46,582 bases of DNA from Limiplasma sp964504385 (GTDB lineage Bacteria; Bacillota; Clostridia; Christensenellales; Aristaeellaceae): the NCBI GenBank assembly GCA_964504385.1, contig CAZDEF010000013.1:1-46582 (forward strand), in the 5' to 3' direction. The translations under genes and the position numbers were made by a program. The first letter of the stretch is position 1, and the number at the start of each line of letters is the position of its first letter. The notes below the pieces were generated by a model. The model saw only the letters and a list, made by a program, of their open reading frames with translations. It ran no database searches and was not told the DNA's origin. Shown here piece by piece: positions 32,266 through 40,942 of the stretch.

Positions 32266-33186
32266 ATGGCAAAACACTCCACATTTGCATCCGTTTCCGG
32301 CGAAACGCTGGAAAAAGTATTCTGGCCTGCAAAGGGCGAACCCAAAGCCGTGGTGCAGCTGGTGCACGGCATGGCCGAACATATCCTCCGCTACGATGAG
32401 ACCGCCCAACACCTGAACGAAGCCGGCTATGCCGTGGTGGGCCATACCCATATGGGCCATGGCAAAAACGCCGGGACCCTCGGCTACTTCGGCAAAAAGA
32501 ACGGCTGGGATACGCTGGTGGCCGATGTGCATGCCGTGCGGCTGGCCACACAGAAGGAATACCCCCAGCTGCCGTACTTCCTGCTGGGACACAGCATGGG
32601 CAGCTTCGTGGTGCGCACCTATTGCCTGACGCACGAGCAGGGACTGACCGGCGTGATCCTCAGCGGCACCGGCCATTATGACAAACCCATTCTGGTGGCG
32701 GGCGGATCGCTGTCCAAACTGCAGTGCCTGCTGGGCATGGCCGCCAAACCCAGCCGCCTGCTGGAGAAAGTCTCCTCTTCCGGCAACCTGAAGGGCTATG
32801 AGGACGTGCAGACCCCCTTCGACTGGCTCAGCCGCGACCGCGCCGCGGTGCAGCGCTACATCGCCGATCCGCTGTGCGGCTTCCCCTTCACAGCCAAGGG
32901 CTATGGCGATATGTTCGAAGGCCTCACCCGCCTGTATCCCGATCGGCTCAGCCCCATGGTCAAGGACATTCCCATCTATATGCTCTCCGGCGATATGGAT
33001 CCCGTGGGCGGCCACGGCGCGGGCGTGCAGCAGGTGGCGCAGGAGCTGCGCAGCGCAGGCGTGAAGGACGTTTCTGTTACGCTCTACCCCGGCGGACGGC
33101 ATGAAATGTTCAACGAGATCAACAAAGAAGAAGTCTGCAAAGATCTGATTGCGTGGCTGGATAAACAGACAGCCCGCGCGCGCTGA
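32266..33186 (+). CDS. Alpha/beta hydrolase, monoacylglycerol lipase/lysophospholipase-like
   Basis: A 306-residue cytoplasmic serine hydrolase. It has the oxyanion segment LVHGMAEH near residue 33, the nucleophile elbow GHSMGSF (serine near residue 107), the acid in LSGDMDPVGG and the base histidine in GGRHEMFNE. This pattern matches PldB/monoglyceride lipase-type enzymes that remove acyl chains from lysolipids. AAGGAGG lies 8 nt before the ATG; the frame is open upstream to 31996 but that part is low-complexity. It converges on ispG, with a shared inverted repeat between. Confidence 0.88.
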   Translation: MAKHSTFASVSGETLEKVFWPAKGEPKAVVQLVHGMAEHILRYDETAQHLNEAGYAVVGHTHMGHGKNAGTLGYFGKKNGWDTLVADVHAVRLATQKEYPQLPYFLLGHSMGSFVVRTYCLTHEQGLTGVILSGTGHYDKPILVAGGSLSKLQCLLGMAAKPSRLLEKVSSSGNLKGYEDVQTPFDWLSRDRAAVQRYIADPLCGFPFTAKGYGDMFEGLTRLYPDRLSPMVKDIPIYMLSGDMDPVGGHGAGVQQVAQELRSAGVKDVSVTLYPGGRHEMFNEINKEEVCKDLIAWLDKQTARAR

Positions 33187-33205
33187 AGCCCTTCCTCAAT
33201 TCCTA

Positions 33206-33271
33206 AAAAGTAACAAAACACAACAGGCATGACCATGATCATGATCATGCCTGTTGTGTTTTGTTACTTTT
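33206..33271. terminator. Bidirectional terminator, perfect 27-bp inverted repeat
   Basis: Arms 33206-33232 and 33245-33271 are perfect reverse complements, beginning AAAAGTAACAAAACACAACA and ending with TTTT. A-rich and T-rich ends on both strands make it a terminator in both directions, between the convergent hydrolase and ispG genes. The right arm includes the ispG stop codon (33264-33266). Confidence 0.9.
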
Positions 33272-34373
33272 CCTGCGCTTTCTTCTGCGCCAGCGCACGG
33301 GCGCGCTCGATCAGGATCCCGGCCAGATCGCCCTCGACACGCTCGGGGGCCTTTCCTTTTTCGAAGATAGCGCCCACAGCGTAGCCGCTGCCGTGGCCGC
33401 CGCTGGCACCGCCCGCCGCGCTCAGGCCGCCGCCCGCCAGACCGATGTCCGCCACGCGCGCCTCGCCGGGGCCGTTGACCACGCACCCCATCACAGCCAC
33501 CGTCATGGGCACGCGGATGTCCTTCAGCTCTTCCTCCACACGCTTGGCAATGGCCGCCACGTCAATGCCCGTGCGGCCGCAGGTGGGGCAGCTGACCACA
33601 TTGACATGCTCGTTGCGCAGCCCCACCGCGCGCAGGATGTCGATGGCCGCGCCCGCCTCGGGCACAGGGCTGCCAGTGAGGGATACACGGATGGTGTCGC
33701 CAATGCCCTGCAGCAGCAGCGCGCCAATGCCGATGGCGCTTTTGATATTGCCCGCGCCGGGCAGACCCGCCTCGGTCACGCCCACATGCAGGGGATAATC
33801 CGTCTCTTTGGCCGCCAGCTCATACGCCGCCACCGTCAGCGGCACGCTGGATGCCTTCAGGCTGAGCACGATATCGTGGAAGCCGGCGTCCTCCAGCAGC
33901 TTGGCGTGCGAAAGCGCGCTGTCCACCATGCCGCGCGCGGTCACGCCGCCCTCGCGGGCCAGCACGTCCTTTTCAATGCTGCCGCTGTTCACGCCGATGC
34001 GGATGGGCACATGGTGCATGCGGGCGCAGTCGGCCACGCGGCGCACATTGGCCACGCTGCCGATGTTGCCGGGGTTGATGCGCACCTTGGCAATGCCCCG
34101 CTCCATCGCGCCGATGGCCAGATCGTGGCGGTAGTGGATATCCGCCACCAGCGGCACGGGCGAGCCGTCGATGATGGCGGGCAGCACGTCCAGACAGGCC
34201 TCGTCGTAAACAGACAGGCGCACGATGTCGCAGCCCGCCGCCGCCAGCTGGCGGATCTGCGCCAGCGTGGCCTGTGCATCGCGGCTGTCGGTATTGGTCA
34301 TGCTCTGCACCGTCACCGGCGCGCCGCCGCCAATGGGCAGGGGGCCGATGTGGAAGGCACGGGTATTTCGCAT
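33264..34373 (-). CDS. ispG: 4-hydroxy-3-methylbut-2-en-1-yl diphosphate synthase
   Basis: A 369-residue [4Fe-4S] enzyme (GcpE) of the MEP isoprenoid pathway that converts MEcPP to HMBPP. It has the N-terminal TIM barrel (PVTVQSMTNTDSRD) and C-terminal cluster cysteines in SCPTCGR and CVVNGPGE. The ATG at 34373 follows AAGGAGG by about 10 nt; an in-frame ATG at 34394 is less well placed. It lies 54 bp after the YesN-like regulator on the same strand, with no terminator between them, so read-through is possible. The gene ends inside the 33206-33271 inverted repeat. Confidence 0.96.
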   Translation of the reverse strand: MRNTRAFHIGPLPIGGGAPVTVQSMTNTDSRDAQATLAQIRQLAAAGCDIVRLSVYDEACLDVLPAIIDGSPVPLVADIHYRHDLAIGAMERGIAKVRINPGNIGSVANVRRVADCARMHHVPIRIGVNSGSIEKDVLAREGGVTARGMVDSALSHAKLLEDAGFHDIVLSLKASSVPLTVAAYELAAKETDYPLHVGVTEAGLPGAGNIKSAIGIGALLLQGIGDTIRVSLTGSPVPEAGAAIDILRAVGLRNEHVNVVSCPTCGRTGIDVAAIAKRVEEELKDIRVPMTVAVMGCVVNGPGEARVADIGLAGGGLSAAGGASGGHGSGYAVGAIFEKGKAPERVEGDLAGILIERARALAQKKAQEK

Positions 34374-34427
34374 AGTACAGAAACCTCCTTGCATTTTGGG
34401 GATGGGGGAAGGGGGAGAGAGAAACGG

Positions 34428-35924
34428 TCAGGGGTCGGCCTTGGCGCGCATGGCGCGGTATTCGCTGGGGGTGCAGCCCATTTCCTCTTTGAACACGCGG
34501 GCGAAGCTGACCGCGTCCGGGTAGCCCACCTTGCTGCCGATGAGGTAGAACTTGTCGTTGGTGCTGCGGATGAGCCGGCACGCCTCCTCCATGCGCAGCT
34601 GCTTGCGGTAGCGGCTGAAGGACGTGCCGCACACCTTGTGGAACAGGCTGCTGACGTAGTTGGGGTGCAGCTCCAGATAATCGGCCAGATCCGCCAGCGA
34701 AAAATCCTCCGCCAGATGCAGGCGGATATAATCGCAGGCGCGGCGGATGTGGGCCTCATTGCTGCCGGTCATGAGTCCCTGCACCTGCGCGATCTGCATA
34801 TCGATGATGCGGGTCATGCCCTCGTACAGCTCGGAGGCTTTCCGCGCCTCCTGAATGGTGCGGATGATATCGTCCGCCGTCAGCTCCATCTGGCTGAACA
34901 CCGCCACAAAGGCCGTGTTGCGCTGCAGGATGGCATACGCCATGGCGCACAGCAGCTGGCGCAACGGATCCACCGGCGGATACTGCGCGCAGGCGCGGCG
35001 CAGCAGCAGCGACAGGGTGGCGCGGTAGCTGTCCGTCTGCAGGCGGCAGATCTGATCCGTCAGGTCGGAGATCAGCGTGGAGTAGGGATAGACCTCCGCG
35101 CCGTCCTCGCCGGGTAGGTCGAAGAAGCCGCGCTCCACCAGCGTGAGGCAAGCGCTGAGCAGCGCGGGCGCATCGGGCAGGGTGCGCAGGGGCGAAAGCA
35201 CCTGACCGGGGCCGTCCGGCAGCAGACTGCGCAGCTGACCGTAGCACTGTTCGTCCGCAAACAGGCACAGCGTCAGGCACATCTGCTTCTTGCGCCCCTG
35301 AAACAGGGTGAAGCCTTCGCCGCTGATGGGCTGCAGGGCGCAACGCACCTGCTCGAACCAGTGCAGATCCGCCTCGCTGGACACGGCGGGCGCGGCCAGC
35401 AGCGCCGCGTGGGAAGCGGGCGCAAGGTGCAGCGCCTCCAGCACGGCATCGGGCACGGTGTCCGCCGTGTCCAGCAGCTTGTCCAGCACATACTGCTGCA
35501 GATACACATTGTCCTCCGGGCTCACGCGGGCGGTATGGATGGGCACGCGCATGGCGGCGCGCTTCAGGAAACCGTCGATCTGCTCATAGAGCTCGCTTTC
35601 GGAAATGGGCTTGAGCAGGTAATCCACCGCGCCGGATTTCATACCCTCGCGCACCAGCGCATAGTCGTCAAAGCCGCTGATGAAGATCACATCGCATTGC
35701 AGCTGCTGCTCGCGCAGGCCGTGCAGCAGCTCCATGCCGTCCATCACCGGCATCTTGATGTCCGACAGCACCAGCTCCACCCCTTCGGAAGCCACCAGCG
35801 AAAGCGCCTCGCGCCCGTTGGCCGCCAGCAGCACGCGGAACCGGTCGGGGTATCGGCGGCCGATCATGGCGGCGAGGGTCTGGCGGATGATGGGCTCGTC
35901 ATCCGCGATCAGCAGTGGGATCAT
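34428..35924 (-). CDS. YesN-type response regulator (REC plus AraC HTH)
   Basis: A 498-residue two-component regulator. The REC domain (residues 1-120) has the acidic pair DD at 8-9, phospho-acceptor D55 in SDIKMPVMDG and K105 in DYLLKPI. A long linker of about 270 residues follows. The C-terminal 100 residues are an AraC DNA-binding domain (FSLADLADYLELHPNYVSSLF and YLIGSKVGYPDAVSFARVF). Its ATG overlaps the stop of the kinase gene by 4 bp. It probably activates the divergent ABC transporter operon in response to an extracellular sugar. Confidence 0.92.
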   Translation of the reverse strand: MIPLLIADDEPIIRQTLAAMIGRRYPDRFRVLLAANGREALSLVASEGVELVLSDIKMPVMDGMELLHGLREQQLQCDVIFISGFDDYALVREGMKSGAVDYLLKPISESELYEQIDGFLKRAAMRVPIHTARVSPEDNVYLQQYVLDKLLDTADTVPDAVLEALHLAPASHAALLAAPAVSSEADLHWFEQVRCALQPISGEGFTLFQGRKKQMCLTLCLFADEQCYGQLRSLLPDGPGQVLSPLRTLPDAPALLSACLTLVERGFFDLPGEDGAEVYPYSTLISDLTDQICRLQTDSYRATLSLLLRRACAQYPPVDPLRQLLCAMAYAILQRNTAFVAVFSQMELTADDIIRTIQEARKASELYEGMTRIIDMQIAQVQGLMTGSNEAHIRRACDYIRLHLAEDFSLADLADYLELHPNYVSSLFHKVCGTSFSRYRKQLRMEEACRLIRSTNDKFYLIGSKVGYPDAVSFARVFKEEMGCTPSEYRAMRAKADP

Positions 35925-37717
35925 GCCTTGGGCTCCTTTCTCAGGTCAAAGGGTTCGCGGCGCAGGGGCATGCGCAGGGTGACGCTGGTGCCCTGTCCGG
36001 GCACGGAGCGCAGCGACAGGCCATAGGGCTTGCCAAAGAACAGCTCCAGCCGGCAGTGGGGATTCTTCAGGCCGATGGAGGTATAATCGCTGTTTTCCCC
36101 CCAGATGTACTCCTGCAGGTGGGACACCTCCTCCGGCGGGATGCCCTTGCCGTTGTCGCTGATGGAGAAGAACAGGTCGCCGTCCTCCTCATAGCCCAGC
36201 ACGCAGATCCGCCCGCTTTTCTCCCCGGCGGGCAGGCCGTGGTGGATGGCGTTTTCCACCAGCGGCTGCAGCGACAGGCGGATCATGTAGCAGCCGCGCA
36301 GCTCGGGCGGCACGCTGACGATCACGTTCAGCTTGCGCCCCAGCCGCATCTGCTGCAGGGCGATGTAATCCTGCAGGTGGGACAGCTCCTGCGCCACGGT
36401 CACGCAATCGCTCTGATGGGATACGCCGTAGCGCAGCGTTTTGCCCAGCAGCGTCGTCATATCGGCAATGGCGTACTGGCCATGGGTGTAGGCCTCCGCG
36501 CGGATGGTCTCCAGCGTGTTGTATACAAAGTGGGGGTTGATCTGCGACCGCACCAGCTGCATTTCGGTCTGCGCCTGAAGCAGGTTCTTTTTGTACACCT
36601 CTTCGATCAGGTTTTGGATGTGCGCCGACATCAGGTTGAAGGATTCGATCAGCCGGTGCATTTCGTCGTTGGCGCCGCTGTCCTCGATGGTGGCAAAGTC
36701 CTCGTGCTGGATGCGCACGCACACGTCCATCAGCTTGTCGATGGGCTCCTGAACGCTACGGGTGAGTCGGCGCGAAACGATGAGCACCGCCGCGATGAAC
36801 AGCGGCAGCCCGATGAGCAGCAGCAGGTGCACCTTCAGCAGCGGGTACAGGCTGGCCAGCGGCGTGCTCAGGCAGGCGGTGCAATCGCCGGGCAGCCGGT
36901 AGAACTGGTAGAGCGTGCGGGTCTGCCAATCGGCCTGCGCGGTGAGCTGACCGGCGGGGAGGGAGGAGGGATCATCCAGCGGCAGCCCCGTGCCGTCGCC
37001 GTAGAGCACCGTGCCGTCCTCCGCCAGAATGGACAGGCGCTGGGTGTCGAACAGGCGGTTGGCTTCAAAGGCGCTGCGGATGCTGTGCAGCGGCAGGCGG
37101 CAGATGACCAGCCCCACTGCGGCCAAGCGGTTGAGCTTCATGACGGCGCGGGCGCAGTAGAGCGTATCCTGCTGCACGCTGAGCTTGGGCAGCAGCGCGC
37201 GGGCTTCCTCCGCCGTGAACAGATAGGGCGCGCCGCGCAGCGAGAGCGTGTGGGTGTAAATGGCGCTGGCTGCGTCGCAGTCGGTCACGCGGTAGTTGGT
37301 GCTTTCATCACAGCAGTAGATCATCTGCCCCTGCAGGTCGGCCACGCCCAGCAGATCCACGCGGGGATGCAGCATCAGCTCGCTGTAAAACTCCGCCTGA
37401 AGGGAATAGTAGATCTGCGCGTAAAACTCTCTGGGGACTTGCTCCAGATAATGATAGATCTCCGTGGAGCCGTACACATCCGCCATGACGGGGTACTTGG
37501 TCAGGCCGAAGGCTTCCTCCCGCGTGTCGCGCATCTGGGTGGCGGCGGCGTACAGCTGCTGCTGCCCGCTCTGGCGCAGCTGGCTGACCACCATGTTTGC
37601 GGAATTGGAAATGACGAAGCCGCCCATCACCACCATCACCATGGAAATGAGCAGCAGCAGAGTCCACAGGCGCTGCTTGATGGAAACGGTGCGCAAACGG
37701 GCGGTCAGGTGCAGCAT
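35921..37717 (-). CDS. YesM-type sensor histidine kinase
   Basis: A 598-residue membrane kinase of the HPK7/LytS-YesM group. TM1 (LWTLLLLISMVMVVMGGFVI) is near residue 20, followed by an extracellular sensor of about 250 residues, TM2 (VHLLLLIGLPLFIAAVLI), HAMP, the phospho-histidine box QINPHFVYNTLE near residue 395, then QPLVENAIHHGL and SISDNGKGI of the ATPase domain. The ATG at 37717 has AAGGAG upstream; a longer frame to 37789 is unlikely. It pairs with the overlapping YesN-like regulator and is divergent from the SBP gene. Confidence 0.92.
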   Translation of the reverse strand: MLHLTARLRTVSIKQRLWTLLLLISMVMVVMGGFVISNSANMVVSQLRQSGQQQLYAAATQMRDTREEAFGLTKYPVMADVYGSTEIYHYLEQVPREFYAQIYYSLQAEFYSELMLHPRVDLLGVADLQGQMIYCCDESTNYRVTDCDAASAIYTHTLSLRGAPYLFTAEEARALLPKLSVQQDTLYCARAVMKLNRLAAVGLVICRLPLHSIRSAFEANRLFDTQRLSILAEDGTVLYGDGTGLPLDDPSSLPAGQLTAQADWQTRTLYQFYRLPGDCTACLSTPLASLYPLLKVHLLLLIGLPLFIAAVLIVSRRLTRSVQEPIDKLMDVCVRIQHEDFATIEDSGANDEMHRLIESFNLMSAHIQNLIEEVYKKNLLQAQTEMQLVRSQINPHFVYNTLETIRAEAYTHGQYAIADMTTLLGKTLRYGVSHQSDCVTVAQELSHLQDYIALQQMRLGRKLNVIVSVPPELRGCYMIRLSLQPLVENAIHHGLPAGEKSGRICVLGYEEDGDLFFSISDNGKGIPPEEVSHLQEYIWGENSDYTSIGLKNPHCRLELFFGKPYGLSLRSVPGQGTSVTLRMPLRREPFDLRKEPKA

Positions 37718-37825
37718 GGCTTCTCCTTCTTCTTTCAATGAGGATGCTCTCTGACTATTCGCTGCGGAGCCGAACAGTTCCTTTTTCAAATCTTAAGTTT
37801 TGCATAGAAATGATAAAACGTGCTA

Positions 37826-37854
37826 TTTTCGTCCAAATCCGACCGGGCTATAAT
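37826..37854 (+). promoter_or_regulatory. Promoter of the second sugar ABC operon
   Basis: A perfect TATAAT lies at 37849-37854, 33 bp before the binding-protein ATG. The matching -35 region (TTTTCG, 17 bp) is poor, as expected for a promoter that needs an activator such as the divergent YesN-type regulator. Confidence 0.65.
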
Positions 37855-37887
37855 AAGAATCATCAACGAAACAGGAGGTGCCCCTTC

Positions 37888-39102
37888 ATGAAAAAGTTCC
37901 TTTCTATGATTCTGGCAGCCATGATGCTGCTGTCTCTGTCCAGTGTGGCGCTCGCCGATGACACCATCGAGCTGGAGCTGGTGTACCACAAGCCCGAAGC
38001 GGCTGCGATGAACGCTCTGCAGACGGTCATCGACAGCTTCAACGCCGCCAACCCCGGCATCGTGGTCAACATGGTGCAGTCCCCGGATACCAACACCGTG
38101 CTGCAGACCCGTGCGCAGCTCAACGAAATGCCCGACATGTTCTCCTGCACCACCAACAACATGTATGAGCTGATGTTCGAGGACGGCATCATCATGGATC
38201 TGGGCGGTCAGGATTTCCTGAACAACGTGGAAGCCTCCACGCTGGAGCTGTCCACCTCCAACGGCCAGTACTACCGCCTGCCCTACTCCCTGAGCTGCTA
38301 CGGCCTGATCGTGCGCACCGACATCTTCGAGCAGCAGGGTCTGGCGCTGCCCACCACCTGGGTCGAGCTGATGGACGTGTGCGAAAAGCTGACGGCCGCC
38401 GGCATCACCCCCTTCTCCCTGCCTGACAAGACCTATGTGTACCAGCGCATGGAGCGCATGATGAGCTTCATGGCCGAGGATGACGCCGAGTTCAAGGCGA
38501 TCGCCGCCGACGAGCTGGAAGCCGCCGATTCCAAGGTGCTGAACGCTTACGCCAACGCTTCCCTGGAACTGGTGAAGTACATGACCCCCGAATCCATGGG
38601 CGCTGAATATGTGGAAAGCTACCAGCAGCTGCTCTCCGGCGAGGCGGCCATGACCATCAACGGCCAGTGGTCCCTGACCACCCTGAAGGACTATGACCCC
38701 GACATTCAGGTGGCGCTGATCCCCCTGCCCAACCCCACCGGCGATGAGAGCAAGGTGGTCATGTCCATCGACACCAGCTTCTGCATCTCCACCTCCACCA
38801 AGCACCCCGAGGAGTGCCTGAAGTTCCTGTCCTATCTGTCCCAGCAGGATATGGCGCAGACCTACACCGACATCGAAGGCAGCCCCAACGTCATCAAGGG
38901 CGTGACCATGAACGTGCCCGAGCTGGCCGTGATCAACGAAGCGATGGCTGAGGGCAAGGTCTGCCTGAGCCAGAACGCCATCTGGCCCAGCGGCTTCCGC
39001 AAGGAGCTGGGCACCGTGGCGACCGAGCTGGAGATCGACCAGGATATCGACGCGTTCTTCGAGGGCGCTGCCGAAGTGATCGACGAGTACTACAACGACT
39101 GA
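37888..39102 (+). CDS. Extracellular sugar-binding protein of a CUT1 ABC transporter
   Basis: A 404-residue solute-binding protein of the MalE-like group. It has a Sec signal peptide (MKKFLSMILAAMMLLSLSSV...ALA) and, like the other binding protein in this window, no lipobox cysteine. The mature protein begins with a typical beta-strand (DTIELELVYHKPEAAAMNAL). ACAGGAGG precedes the ATG. A terminator-like hairpin follows at 39121. The partner permeases are the next two genes. The sugar is unknown; the MapP-like phosphatase and YesMN control suggest an oligosaccharide. Confidence 0.92.
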   Translation: MKKFLSMILAAMMLLSLSSVALADDTIELELVYHKPEAAAMNALQTVIDSFNAANPGIVVNMVQSPDTNTVLQTRAQLNEMPDMFSCTTNNMYELMFEDGIIMDLGGQDFLNNVEASTLELSTSNGQYYRLPYSLSCYGLIVRTDIFEQQGLALPTTWVELMDVCEKLTAAGITPFSLPDKTYVYQRMERMMSFMAEDDAEFKAIAADELEAADSKVLNAYANASLELVKYMTPESMGAEYVESYQQLLSGEAAMTINGQWSLTTLKDYDPDIQVALIPLPNPTGDESKVVMSIDTSFCISTSTKHPEECLKFLSYLSQQDMAQTYTDIEGSPNVIKGVTMNVPELAVINEAMAEGKVCLSQNAIWPSGFRKELGTVATELEIDQDIDAFFEGAAEVIDEYYND

Positions 39103-39120
39103 CCACACCATTCCCACACC

Positions 39121-39166
39121 AAAGGGCAGGGCTGCGCTGCAAGGGCAATCAGCCCCGCCCTTTTTT
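39121..39166 (+). terminator. Intra-operon terminator/attenuator after the SBP gene
   Basis: Bases 39121-39134 pair with 39150-39163 at 13 of 14 positions around a 15-nt loop and end in a run of six T (39161-39166). It has all the marks of an intrinsic terminator but lies between the binding protein and its permeases. Partial read-through would give more binding protein than permease. Confidence 0.82.
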
Positions 39167-39195
39167 GGATACTCCACGAGAAAGGTTGATACCGC

Positions 39196-40107
39196 ATGAT
39201 TGCGCAGACGTCCATGCAAAAAAGGAAAAAGCACTCTGCCATGACCCGCGAGCGCACCCTGACCTACGCGCTGTTCTGCCTGCCGGGCTTTGCGGCCTAT
39301 TGCGTTTTTCTGATCTTCCCGATCCTGATGGGCATCTATTACAGCCTGATGGACTGGAACGGCATCAGCAGAAGCTATCATTTCATTGGCCTTGACAACT
39401 ATGCCAAGCTGCTGACGGACAAGAAGTTCCGCTCGGCGCTTGCGTTCAACGTGCGCTATACGCTGATCCTGTGCATCGGCGTGGTGGTCATCAGCGTGAT
39501 CTTGGCGCTGCTGCTCAACAAGGAATTCAAGGGCCGCTCCTTCTTCCGCACGCTGTACTTCATGCCCGCCGTGCTGAGCATGATCACCGTCAGCCTTGTG
39601 TTCAAGCAGATCTTCTTCTATGTGCTGCCCGCCGTGGGCAAGGCGCTGGGCATCGAAGCGCTGAGCACCAACCTGCTGGCCAGCAAGCAGTACGCCATGT
39701 ATGCGCTGCTGTTCGTGCACCTGTGGCAGGGCGTGGCGCTGCCCACGCTGCTGTTCCTGGCCGGGCTGCAGACCATCCCCGCCGAGCTGTACGAGGCCGC
39801 CGCCATCGACGGCGCCAACGGCTGGCAGCAGTTCAAGACCATCACCGTGGCCTACCTCATCCCCACGCTGAGCGTGGTGCTGGTGCTGGTGGTGAAGCAG
39901 GGCCTGATGGTGTTTGACTATGTGAAGTCCATGACCGGCGGCGGCCCCGGCACCACCACGCAGTCCATCGCGCTGCTGATCTACAACAACGGCTTCGAGC
40001 GCAACAAGTACAGCTACTCCATCGCGCAGGCCGTGGCTACGGGCCTGATCATCGCCCTGATCTCCGTGATCCAGATCCAGTTTTCAAACAGGAAGAAGGT
40101 GGACTGA
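39196..40107 (+). CDS. Sugar ABC transporter permease (MalF/UgpA type)
   Basis: A 303-residue CUT1 permease with six hydrophobic segments (first TYALFCLPGFAAYCVFLIF). The EAA loop is LYEAAAIDGANGWQQFKTI. AAAGG stands 11-12 nt before the ATG at 39196; in-frame ATGs at 39214 and 39241 also give an intact first helix. Its gene ends 1 bp before the next permease. Confidence 0.92.
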   Translation: MIAQTSMQKRKKHSAMTRERTLTYALFCLPGFAAYCVFLIFPILMGIYYSLMDWNGISRSYHFIGLDNYAKLLTDKKFRSALAFNVRYTLILCIGVVVISVILALLLNKEFKGRSFFRTLYFMPAVLSMITVSLVFKQIFFYVLPAVGKALGIEALSTNLLASKQYAMYALLFVHLWQGVALPTLLFLAGLQTIPAELYEAAAIDGANGWQQFKTITVAYLIPTLSVVLVLVVKQGLMVFDYVKSMTGGGPGTTTQSIALLIYNNGFERNKYSYSIAQAVATGLIIALISVIQIQFSNRKKVD

Positions 40108-40108
40108 C

Positions 40109-40942
40109 ATGCGTACGAGCAAAAAACAAAAGGCGTTTCTGTACATCGCGCTGTCGCTGGGCGCGCTGCTGATCCTGTTCCCCATGTACATCACCGTTGC
40201 CACCACCTTCAAGACGCCCTCCGAAAGCGCCAACAGCTTCTTCACCCTGCCAAAGTCCCTGTATCTGGGCAACTATCTGTCCGTGCTGCAGGACGAGACC
40301 CTGTACTACGCCTACGGCAACACGTTCCTCATCACCATCGTGTCCCTGCTGGGCGAAATGCTCATCCTGCCGCCCATGGGCTTTGCCGTGTCCCGCGGCA
40401 TGAAGATCAACCGCGCGTTCAAGGGGCTGTACTTTTTCTTCCTGCTGGGCATCTTCCTGCCGTGGCAGGTGCGCATGATGCCCGTGGTGAAGCTGATGGG
40501 CTGGTTCAACCTGCTCAGCCCGCTGGGCATCACGGTGCTGTATGTGGCTCACGCCACCTGCGAAAGCATGTTCCTGTATGTGGGCTATCTGGCCACCGTG
40601 AGCACCAGCATCGAGGAGGCGGCCTACATTGACGGCGCATCCACCTTCCAGATCTACAGCCGCGTGATCCTGCCGCTGATGACCCCCATCCTGTCCACCG
40701 TGCTCATCCGCGAAGGGCTGGCCATCTGGAACGACTTCCAGATGCCGCTGATCACCCTCAACCGCTCCAACAAGATGTGGACGCTGACCATCTATCTGAA
40801 CAACTTCCAATCGGAATACAGCGTGGACTACAACGTGTCCTTCGCCTGCCTGATGCTCACCTGTCTGCCGATCATTATTTTCTATGTGCTGATGCAAAAA
40901 CAGATCATGGGAGGACTGACCAGTGGCGCCGTTAAAGGATAA
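40109..40942 (+). CDS. Sugar ABC transporter permease (MalG/UgpE type)
   Basis: A 277-residue CUT1 permease partner. TM1 is ALSLGALLILFPMYITVATTF, the EAA loop is IEEAAYIDGASTFQIYSRVI with LPLMTP, and the end is the standard QKQIMGGLTSGAVKG. It overlaps the following phosphatase gene by 20 bp. No ATPase gene is present in the cassette. Confidence 0.92.
   Translation: MRTSKKQKAFLYIALSLGALLILFPMYITVATTFKTPSESANSFFTLPKSLYLGNYLSVLQDETLYYAYGNTFLITIVSLLGEMLILPPMGFAVSRGMKINRAFKGLYFFFLLGIFLPWQVRMMPVVKLMGWFNLLSPLGITVLYVAHATCESMFLYVGYLATVSTSIEEAAYIDGASTFQIYSRVILPLMTPILSTVLIREGLAIWNDFQMPLITLNRSNKMWTLTIYLNNFQSEYSVDYNVSFACLMLTCLPIIIFYVLMQKQIMGGLTSGAVKG

Noticed and set aside
33261..37741. Long plus-strand open frames over ispG and the YesMN pair
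   Set aside because: They are antisense shadows of well-supported genes and show no domain features.
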